NCBI RefSeq assembly: GCF_001411555.2
Contig: NC_049903.1
Span: forward strand, 23,279,098 to 23,343,097
Direction: 5' to 3'
DNA from: Juglans regia
Taxonomy: Eukaryota; Streptophyta; Magnoliopsida; Fagales; Juglandaceae
Length of the DNA: 64,000 nucleotides
Made by a program: the position numbers and the translations under genes. The notes under the pieces are model-generated. The model did no database searches. It worked only from the letters and a program-made list of their open reading frames with translations, and was not told the DNA's origin. This document shows positions 11,015 to 20,894 of the stretch, piece by piece. Numbering within the stretch: position 1 is the stretch's first letter; every line of letters begins with the position of its first letter.

Positions 11015-12499
11015 GTGAAACGTATCTCCCGTCAATGCCTTCATTTCTTCAAGAATTTGTGCATTCATACATTCTTTCTTATAACTTTCTTTGGCTTATA
11101 CACACTATTACGCCCATGTATTGGGGTTAGCGGTCTTCCTTTGGACCCGGACTCTGCCTGGAATCCCTTTTTAGTCAGAGGGCAGCACTTGGTGCACTAC
11201 TAGTACTATTTACCCGGCATTGCAATCTGCTCATTCCTTTGGTACCATTTTCATTCATTCATATGGTCATTACGTATTTTCATATATTAAACGTTCAGTC
11301 ATTTCAGTCATTTTCTTTTTAGTCCTTTCATTTAACAGTTCATTCATGGAAAAACGTCACTTTAAAAGCATGGGTTTAAACATCATCTTTCATCGCATCA
11401 TTAGAGTATCGCTTAAGGCTCGAGGTATAAGCCTCAACATTTCTTTTCTTAGAAAATACATACAAGAGATACAACGTATAGTCATTCATTCACATGCATA
11501 CAATTAATACTTTGGTTGCATAAAAAGTGGCTGCCAAGAAGGGCCATACATACGTATATCTTTGAAAATTTAGCACGCTTTTCGTAAAACATCTTTCTTG
11601 TCATTTCGTAATGCATCATAAAGGAAAAACATTTCATTTTCATTCTTCATATCGTTTAGAAAACTCTAGAAGAGTATGAACGTAATACTTACATGGACTC
11701 CATGCTACTTTCATATCATGCAGTCCATTCATGTGCGTGTCAGACGACAACTTATATGCATACACGTAACCTTAGCGTCATTCTTTATCTAATGCATAAG
11801 CAACTAAACCATCAATACACGCCACACGACTTTAAGCCAAATTCTAAGGCTTAAGCACCGTGCAACTATGCTTAAGATAGATTACTCATTACATATGGTG
11901 AATCCGTCCGGCACATGTGTCTAACCAAATTACACACGTATCTTACCCCTTATCACCTAAGACCAACATATAACATGTTAATCACCTGCTTGTGTAAACA
12001 AGCCCCATACTCCGATACCAACCTTCTCTTAACCCGACTAGCATGATTCTTCATGTTACTCGTCCCTCTTGACAATTCATCCCAACACTTAATATGACAA
12101 GACTCCATTCATAACTACACCTTACGTCACGTCATAGCTCGAGACTACTTCCAAGCTACACCGTGACCTTGTCACATCACCTGACATCCCGCTACATCAC
12201 TCTTACGCTAACTCCTCACCCATCACAAGCACGACTTCTTGCTTAACCATGTCTCTCCATGACATTCCCCTGTCATGCTTGCGCTGCGCACTCTTACACT
12301 TATTCTGTCACTTCGCACATACTCCCAGCCATAAGTCAACTACACGATGACACATGTCACCTCAGACTACAAGCCACATCGCAACTACTTTGAGACATTG
12401 TTCCACAATTCCCGACACTACTTATCATATTCTACGCACATCAACTACGTAGCCATCCTTATCTTCGTGACACGCCACACGGTATATCACTGCACCTCA

Positions 12500-12730
12500 T
12501 GGAGTACACTCCACGTGTACTCCCTTCACACACGCTACGCCACATCACCACTACGACATTCATACCATATGGTGCATCACTCCACCACATGGAGTTCACT
12601 CCACGTGTGCTCCCTTCACACACGCTACGCCACACAGAGTTCCCATTCCACATTACACCATGAGGGTATATTTTATATATACTCTCATCCCACACTACGC
12701 CACGAAAGTACACTTTACGTGTACTCTCTT
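12500..12730. repeat. Degenerate direct repeat with CACGTG cores inside LTR A1
   Basis: A unit reading ACTCCACGTGTACTCCCTTC followed by ACACACGCTACGCCAC recurs with a 90-bp period (CACGTG at 12512 and 12602). A third, weaker copy with TACGTGTACTC lies near 12716. The same array occurs in A2 at 44300-44470. CACGTG is the plant G-box core, but any regulatory role is inference. Confidence 0.6.
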
Positions 12731-13859
12731 CCCAATCCACACGACGCCACGTCACCATTATAGCACAGTCCATAACACTACACAACACACTTCCCAACTA
12801 CGCCCAACACTTCGCATACACAGCACATCACATCACCACACTAGATAACGAACTCCACAAATACTAATAGCACAGTCTACAACCTAATCAACTAATTAAC
12901 ATCTAACATAAATAACGAGGGATATAGGGTTATACCATCGTCGAGGTTGACCTGTGCGTTGCTCTTTGACCATCACGATCGATGACGTCGGAAGGGTCGT
13001 ACGTGGCGGCTGACCCATGTACGATGGCTATTCACCTTACATGGTGGCTGTTTGGGCATTTGGATAGCTAGGTGTGGTCTTGGACGGACTCATGGTGGCC
13101 TCGTTGTGGTGGCGAGGGGCGAAACACAACGTATCTAGCCATGTACAGTGGCTGTTAGCCACGTATAGTGGTTGTCCACCATGTATGGTGGCTGTCTACC
13201 ACGTAAAGTGGTGGTTTGGGCTTGGGGCTAGGCTAGGGGAGGTCAAGGGAGGCTGAAGGCGGCTTCATGGTGGCTGGGGCGGGGGAGCACGGTGGAGCCG
13301 TGGGTTTCCCAAGGGGAACCCGTGTGTCTCAAATAGGGGAAATGGAGGGGGAGCTCGGTTGGTCGTTGGCTGGCCATGTAGGGCTTAGGGGGTCGCTAGT
13401 GGAGTTGTGGTGGCGAGGTGGAGGCGGCAAATCTAAGCCGTGTGTGAGGGAGAGTCCGTGAGAGAGGGGGCATGCGTGAGGGGTAGATCGACACTATGGG
13501 TGACTGGGGAGGTCACCGGTGGGAGGAGAAGCCTTTGGTGGTGGTGTGATGGCCGTGGGTATGGTGAACCCATGGGTTGGAGGAGCTCCATGCAGTTGAG
13601 GAAGGGGCTACTGGCTTCGGGTCAAAGGGAGGAGAAAGAGGGAGGCCAGGGGGTGCTCGGTGGAGGCCTCGGTTGATGACGGCGGCACTAGGAGGAGATA
13701 AATGGGTGAAACCCATTTCGGTTGGGCTATTGTAGGAGGAGAGAGGGAGATGCACGTGGGGGAGGTCGGTGGTGGCAGTGAGGCTGGGTGGCACACGGTG
13801 GCGTCGGGCGGAGAGAGGGAGAATCGGGTGAGAGGAAGGAGAGCTTGCAGCGTACATGT

Positions 13860-13931
13860 GAGGGAGAGGGAAGAGAGAGAGAGGGAAGGGAAAGTGAGGG
13901 AGAAAGGAAGGGGGCTTGGGTATTTAATCCA
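13860..13931 (-). promoter_or_regulatory. Putative promoter of LTR A1
   Basis: On the minus strand an ATTAAATA box (about 13920-13927) is followed by a long CT-rich leader (CCTTCCTTTCTCCC and similar). This is the same plan as the TATAAATA box plus leader in family D. In A2 the box has drifted to ATTAAAACC. A tentative assignment. Confidence 0.35.
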
Positions 13932-15879
13932 GGCCCTTCATCTTGGGATCTTCAAAACGATCTAACGGTAGAGAATTAAAATACTGATTTAAAATGCGTA
14001 AACATTAACTTAACTAAAAGCACTGAGATGAATTAAGATAGAATATTATTTAAACTAAACTTTAGTTTATAAAATAATATTCTTTCATCATTAATAAAAT
14101 GATGAAATCTTATTTAATATCTTTAAGAGCATAAAACCATCTAATTAATTAGAATTTTCAACATAATTTAACTCACATAACATTTTAAATAATTGAAATC
14201 ATTTTAATAAAATGATATTAAAATGATTTCCTGCAATTATAATATTTTTGGAGCTATTAAAAAATATTATAATTGTATTATTTAAAATCAATATTGGATC
14301 AATAACATTGGAAATATCCCATATAAATATTTCTAGTGCATTTAAAACACTAGGCGTACTTTAAAAATCACATAATATCTTTAGAACACACCATAGAGAT
14401 TTGGCCCACATAACGAGACTCGCAATTGAATTTGCTTACATTAGAAAGAAGGAGCGGGGTGTTACACATAGCATTATTAATGGTCTAAGCATAAAGGGCT
14501 AGGTATGGATGGATTTAGGAGTAAGCCAAGAGTGTTTAATTAAGGGCACTCAATCACTAAGGATGTGATGGGCTAATAATAAGTGTCATAAGCCTAGACT
14601 CATTTGGATTTATAAGGTTTTAGACCCCTCTTGAAGAATCTTAGAAATTAGGCCCAAATATGTAGTGGGCATGAAGCCTTTGGGCCTAACTTAGTGAGAA
14701 TGAAGGCCTTTGGCCCAACATAAGAAAGATTTGTTATTTGGAACCAAACTTGGTAGGCCTTTGAGACCTTAGATGAGCCCTCAAATCTGGACATTAGGTC
14801 TATTCAATAACCCACAACCAAGCCCACCTACAAGGCTTACACAAATGGCCCAACAAGCCCAACCCACAAGGCCCAAAAGAAGTGACTAAGACTAGGGACA
14901 GAAGCCCACATACACCATACCATTAGTTTCCCTCAAGCTCAAGATGTGCCACACGCCCCTAGGGTTCCCACCTAACCATGGTTAAGCTTATAACTTGAAT
15001 TAAGAAGTACTAATCATCTCACACATGATTAGTAAGCTCTGAACTATGTTTTTAGTTTAATTTTTCTTTAATTTATTTACCACATTTATAATCTGAAATT
15101 TCTGGTTTTTATTGTTGATTTGCATTGTTCTTAGACTAACTTAGAAGTTTGGGTTTGACCCAACACATGCCATTAGGAGCCAAGCCATGTCAATGCTCAA
15201 ATCACCATCAATCGACACCTAGGTGCCGTGTGCACTTAAATCAAACCGGCCTCTAGCCCACGCCATTTCCACCATATTTTCAATTGTAATTGCACCACTC
15301 ACACCTTACCACACCAGCCAAGGTTCATACCCAGCATTGGGCGAAATGGCTCCAAGAAACCAAACCAAAATCCAACCATTTTCTTAGAAAATCTAGTTGG
15401 AACCAAACCAAATGACCATGGTGAATTCATTAACTCTCTTATTGAATGATTGTCACTGATACCAACTCAAACTCGAACTTGAGCTCGAACTCGTCGGCAC
15501 AAGGATAGAACTCTACAAGTCATCTTCACATTAAAACTCTTTAACCGACTGCATTTTCAAATTCTAAGTCATGCACATCTCTACCTTCCACTAGGATTCA
15601 TGTCCCAATAGAACTCTCTTACAATTTTACAATTCATCTTCACATTAAAACTCTTAAATCGACTCCTTATATATATGTTCAACCCCATGCACTTTACGTG
15701 TATCTCATTCCTCTTCAAGCCCCAGTGTAGTTTCTGCTTACCCAAAATCATGCAGAACATCTATATTCCACCAACATCCCTCACATTTTCTCTCTCCTTT
15801 TAGTTCACATGATCAATTTCATGTAGGAAATATTGGATTAACAATGTGAGGTAAGTAGCATGATCATACCATTACACAT

Positions 15880-17590
15880 ATGTACGGTAAACAACATGTC
15901 TTTTATAAAAATATTTGCACATATGTAGAGATGGTAATTATTGATGAGTTGTCATTTAGAGTTGTTGAAGGACAGAGATTTAGGAAAGTGTGTTGGTCTC
16001 TTGAACCTCGGTTTAAAGTGTCATGTCGTGTTACAGTTGTAAGAGAATGTATGAAATTGTATGAATGTGAAAAGGGGAAACTTACAAAAGTGTTAAAAAA
16101 TGATGGCATGAGGATTTCATTGATGACTGATACATGGACATCAGTATAGAATTTAAATTATATGTGTCTAACTACACACTTCATTGATAAAGATTGAAAA
16201 TTGCAGAAAAAAAATCATTAACTTTTATTTAATCCCTAATCATCGAGGGGGAACTATTGAGAGATATGTTGAGTCATGCTTGCTTGATTGGGGCATTGAT
16301 AGAATATTTGTTGTGACTGTTGATAATGCAAGTTCAAATGATACTGCAATTTCATATTTGAAACATTTTTTGAGTGGAAATTTGTTGGGGGTAAGTATAT
16401 GCACATGAGATGTTATGCTCATATATTGAATCTTATCGTGAACGAGGGTTTGAAGGAGTGCAATGACACCATCACAATGGTTAGAAATGCAGTTAGATAT
16501 GTTTGTTCATCTTCCGCAAGATTAGACAAGTTTAAGAGATGTGCAGAAAAAGAAAAAATTGATTGTAAGAAAATGTTGTGTCTTGATGTACAGATAAGAT
16601 GGAACTCAACTTATATGATGTTGGAGGCGACTGAGAAGTTTGAGAAGGCTTTTAGGCGGATGGAGAGTGAGAATTATAATTACCTCTCTTACTTTAATGA
16701 TGGCCCTGGGTCTGGGCATATGGGGCCTCCTAAAGTTAGGGAGTGAGAGCTAGTGCGGGTTTTTGTTAAGTTTTTTGGAATGTTTTATGATGCCACTAAT
16801 AGGTTTTCTAGGTCTTTATATATGACAGCCAACACCAGTTTTCTGGAGATTTGTGATCTCCAAAATGAGTTGATGGAGTTGAGCGAGAGTCCTAATAGTT
16901 GCTTGAGGAGTATGTCCATAAATATGAGAACAAAATATGATAAGTATTGGAGGTCATTAGACAGGCTGAACTTGTTCATATTAATTGCAGGTGTGCTTGA
17001 TCCACGAAGCAAGTTACAACTTCTTACTTTCCACTTGAGGAAAGTTCATGATGAGTTTCGTGCTAAGGAGTTGGTGTCGAGTGTGAAACAGGCATAGAAA
17101 GATTTGTATGCGAAATATAATGCGGAATTCGGCTCCACCACGAGTACCCAAGAACATGAGCCCCCTCTTACATCTGGAACCATGAATGATGGTAATGGCA
17201 AGCATAAGGCCAAATGGTTCTACAAGTGGTATAAAGCATTTTCCCCATTGGATCTAATAGTGCCAAAACAAAAGTGGATCGAGATGGTTGTGAGGCATTC
17301 TCCACATCGTTTGACTTGTTGACTTGGTAGAAATTAATGAAACTAACTATCCTATACTCGCAAGAATTGCACGAGAATTATTGGCCATATATGTTTCCAC
17401 GGTTGTGTCCGAGTCAGCATTTAGTATGAGAGGTCGTGTGCTTGATCCTTTTTAGAGTTCATTGGCTCCGAAAACCGTTAGAGGCACTTATTTGTACTCA
17501 AAATTGGTTAAGGTATCCGGCAACAACCATTGATATCTGGGAGGCTATGAATAATGTGGAGAGTTTCATAGTAGAATCAGGTAATATTTT
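15880..17590 (+). pseudogene. hAT transposase pseudogene (RICESLEEPER/Ac-like)
   Basis: Pieces of one hAT transposase follow in order. First is a segment ending GMRISLMTDTWTS. Next come TVDNASSNDTAI and CYAHILNLIVNEGLKEC, parts of the RNase H-like catalytic fold. Then LDVQIRWNSTYMMLEAT, a helical region with LDPRSKLQLL, and finally the C-terminal dimerisation block ILARIARELLAI with SESAFSMRGRVLDPF near 17344-17455. Stops fall after DTWTS, within the catalytic region, near 16744 and 17095, and inside the dimerisation block, with frameshifts as well. The BED zinc finger is not visible, so the 5' part seems lost. Not functional. Confidence 0.88.
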
Positions 17591-18308
17591 ATTTGTTTTC
17601 ATTATAATTTAGTTTTAGTATTTTTTATAATCCAAATTCACTAACATTTGATGTTTTATTCTTATTACTAATATTAATTAATGTTTGTATATAGAGTTGG
17701 GCACACAATCAAACATGACAACTATTGAATATTGAAGGCTTGAAGGCTTGAAGTTGAAGTAGCAACTATTGAAGGTTAAAGTTGAAGTTGAAGTTGAAGT
17801 TGGGCACCCAATTTGTTGTCATTTAATTATGTTATATTTTTTTGTTGCATTTTGCTATGCTTAAGTCAATTTGTTTTTATTTTTTGTTTTTAATATGTAT
17901 TAAGTAATACTAAACATCTAGTGAAATTATTTTTATTTTTATAATTATGTAAAAAGTAGTAAGTAACAATTAATATAGTTAGTTACTTAGTAATAGTAGA
18001 AAATTATAAATGACATTACTATTAAAATTTAAAATAAAATCAACTCAAAAAAAGGTCAAAAACAATTTGGATAATGAATTGAGAAAAAAAGAAGTCCAAA
18101 ACATATGTTAAATTGGCCCAATTGAGCAAGAACAAAGGCCCAAGAAAAAGCTCAAACCGACCAGCAACCGGCTGGACTGAAGTCGGCCAGTTTCAGCCCT
18201 TAACACCGATCAGTTTCGATTTGTTTTTAGCATAAAAAATCATGGTCGGTCGGTTTTAGTTTTCTCACAAAACTGAACCGACATAGTCGATTTTCAGGCC
18301 TAATCATT
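17591..18308. other. 3' non-coding end of the hAT element
   Basis: AT-rich DNA leads into a cluster of CGGTCGG, CCGACC and CCGGC motifs at 18130-18290. It ends ATAGTCGATTTTCAGGCCTA. Read inward on the minus strand, the end is TAGGCCTGAAAATCG, similar in layout to the TAGGGGTG ends of the two non-autonomous elements. The matching 5' end was not found between 15400 and 15880. A short GTTGAA tandem lies at 17776-17800. Confidence 0.45.
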
Positions 18309-19807
18309 ACCATCTTGAGGTCACCATGTTTCACAATCTAAGCATTTGAGCCCGTGAAGATGAATATCACTAACATGAACACCAACATGCATGCTAGGGT
18401 TTATAGGGTTAAGTAAGGAATTTTATCAAGTTCTAACACATGAAAAAAAATTCTTAATTTTAGTCACTTTAAACACTCAAGAACATTGTAAATTGGTCTC
18501 TAACGTATTCTTAGATAATATCTACATGATGATGTATAAACAAAGTGTTCATGTATAAATGTTGATTTTGAGCATGAATTATCTTGCATATATCTCATAA
18601 ACATTCGGATTAATGAGGCATGTGATGTTTTATTAAACTTTTACATATCCAAGCATTCTTACAAATTGACATGTTCAAAAGTTATGATAATTCATACAAA
18701 GTTTGATTGCTCAAGCAAAAACACATGCCATTTAATATGTTTGTCATATGCATAGCTTAAAAAATATTTTTATCATGACCCCAAATGCTAGGATGAGGAA
18801 GTATCATAGTGAAACTCCTCTGTCCACTTTGGAGTGAATAAAAATGGAATGGTAACACTTGAATTGACGAAAATTAGTCAACGGACAATTGCTAGATCCT
18901 CTTTAAAGGATTCCAGGGTGATTGTCATATGTAAATGATACCTAAGACTCGTGAGTACACATGAATGAAAGTATGAAAGTTTAATTTGGCAGACATGATG
19001 AAATGAATCCAGCAGGTACACACAGTGCAAAATGGGTAGCTATTATGTTACCATATGTTAAGCAAGATGTTTTGAAAAGATCAGAAATGCAAAACTTTGT
19101 TTCTTTGAAGAAGTGTTCTCTATAAGAAAATGTATTATATTGATTTGAAAGTTATTCAAAACTTGTTTATACAAAAAAGTCTGAATAAAAGAAATAAAAG
19201 TACGTGTTCTACATTCATGCATTTCCTGTTTATTATTTATTATGTTTGTGTTATCTTATTGTATGTTGATTGCTAACTTACTGGATTTTCCATGAAATCT
19301 CATCCCTTTATTTTCTAAACTGCCACAACAAAAGTAACTAAGTTGTAGCAAGACCACATGATGGATATGGACATGAGTCAATTGATCGACCATGGAGAAT
19401 GAACTGGACCTGGATCGACATTTAGATATGATGCTCATGTTTATAAAAATGGTCCTGCGTATTAATCAATGCATCAGAGAGATGCTTTGAATAAGAGTTT
19501 TATGAAGCCCCGCCTAACTAAGACATGAATAAGGAGAAATATGAGTTCTCCATTTGTTAATGTTTAAGTTTAATAAGTAAACAGTCCGATGAGGCTGAAC
19601 TATAGTTATCAAATGATTATGGGGGTATGTTTTAGATATTCTGGTGCAAATTTTGTATGAACTTGACTCTCTGTTGCAATTATTACATACTACTAAATCA
19701 TTAGTAGATTACATTGCACGTCATAAATGTGAAGCTGTGACCATGTGTTGCATATCCCGACACTTCAAATCTCTGCCAAAAGACAAGTAGAGATTGGGGG
19801 TGTCACA

Positions 19808-20138
19808 CATGATTTTTAGGAATTGTTAAGAGGAACAAATCAAGGTTTTGGAGCACCATGTGCTTGTGGTTTTTATTTTTTATTTTTTTTTATCAATGCC
19901 AATTAATGGCAAATGATTTGAAAATATGGAGATGCAAGGATAATCTTTTTCTTTTGTTTCTAAACACAAGAATTATGAAAAATCTAAAGTCTCCAGAAAT
20001 GATGAATCATACACCAGACAAAAGCATATTGCAAGCTGTAGATATTAAAATCCAATGTAAGTGAAGCTACATTGTACAAAAATAAGGTGCCGTTGTAAAC
20101 CTGCTTATTACACATTTAAAGTTCATACAAACTTTAAT
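19808..20138. other. Intergenic, no gene seen
   Basis: AT-rich DNA between LTR E and a MITE. Nothing recognisable on either strand. Confidence 0.5.
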
Positions 20139-20314
20139 GAAAAATGATATTTACAATCGTAAAATACGCAAGCGTCGCATAATCCCTTTAAAAAAATGAA
20201 TAAATAAGAGACCTATATAAAAAAGAAATAATTTTTTAATAGTAAATCTCATACTTTTCCAAAAGAATTACGCTGCGCTTGCTCTTTCCACGACTGTATC
20301 TCCTAGCATTACTC
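20139..20314. repeat. MITE with about 45-bp imperfect inverted ends
   Basis: The left arm (ACAATCGTAAAATACGCAAG and onward) pairs with the right arm (CTTGCTCTTTCCACGACTGT reversed), with an AT-rich centre containing GAATAAATAAGAG. It shares its general plan with the element at 4365-4538 inside the GT14 intron. Non-coding. Confidence 0.6.
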
Positions 20315-20708
20315 AATTTTAATTAGGTATATTAAGAACGAGGGCAATGGCTATTTCAATTCAAAAAAACCATCTTTGAAAAATAATATGAAATCCATTT
20401 TTTTGTTTTTTCATTGGCACGTGTCCAAGAACAAAATCTCAACTAATCTTGCAAGTGCACCTTGGGTAATTCAAGAGAAAGTTCCTTCAGTCCGATAGTC
20501 CCTAAAAATTGTTTGCACCCAAGAAGATTCAAACCTTGTACCTGGAGAAAGTACACAACCAAAACCAAGGTCCTTACCACTTGAGCCAACCCCTAGAGAT
20601 TAAATGCATTTTATTTCCTATGCAGCTATGCTGTATCATATTCATCGCTACAGAACATCTCATGATATTTATCACAGTTCACTAACCATTTGAATTTTAT
20701 CACTTATC

Positions 20709-20792
20709 TAATGATTCAAGTACAATTTTTTTTATAAGTAATGATTCAAGTACAATTTTTTTTGTATAAGTAATGATTCAAGTACAATTGAA
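20709..20792. repeat. Three-copy tandem repeat of about 30 bp
   Basis: The unit AATGATTCAAGTACAATTTT, followed by TTTTATAAGT-like text, occurs three times head to tail, the last copy partial. It lies just beyond the 3' end of the zinc-finger gene. Confidence 0.8.
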
Positions 20793-20894
20793 ATGCTATA
20801 TAACTAAAAATACGTGTATTAGTATTGCAATATTAAAGCTAAATACAGCAGCAGGCGACAGCAAAATTGAGGGAATAGAATCAAACCACACAAG

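Larger units (their letters stand above)
9762..14466 (-). mobile_element. Solo LTR A1 (4705 bp including a nested hAT element)
   Basis: Plus-strand ends are TGTAACGCCCG and GCGGGGTGTTACA. They are flanked by the perfect 5-bp duplication CATAG (9757-9761 and 14467-14471). Related over most of its length to 41881-46521, which also has its own 5-bp duplication. No internal region, primer site or polypurine tract lies between the ends, so a solo LTR is the simplest reading. Minus orientation is inferred from an ATTAAATA box followed by a CT-rich leader on that strand near 13860-13930. The length suggests a Tekay/Del-type gypsy family. Reading frames inside are compositional and not genes. Confidence 0.82.
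9543..19807 (+). mobile_element. Long LTR (family E, related to D) with nested insertions
   Basis: Begins TGTAACACCCCACTTG and ends GGGGGTGTCACA. Blocks match the family D LTR in opposite orientation: the GGCCCAA-rich stretch (14640-14900 against 60300-60850), the text around GACCCAACACATG, and the motif AACTCCTCTGTCCACTTT near 18820 against 57780-57850. A TATATATAT box lies at 15668-15676. It is split by the A1 solo LTR (9762-14466) and by a hAT element (transposase 15880-17590, right edge near 18308). The outer flanks, CCTCT and CATGA, do not match, so it is not a clean solo LTR. Confidence 0.6.

Noticed and set aside
12347..12797. His/Thr/Ser-rich frames of 112-138 codons, also at 44057-44671
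   Set aside because: Produced by the CACGTG-containing repeat; no domain, and frame positions differ between the two copies.
13074..13979. Cluster of overlapping open frames on both strands, matched at 44779-45916
   Set aside because: GC- and GGT-rich block of the A LTR; stops are rare by composition, products are Gly/Arg or Pro/Ser rich, and frames are not conserved between A1 and A2.
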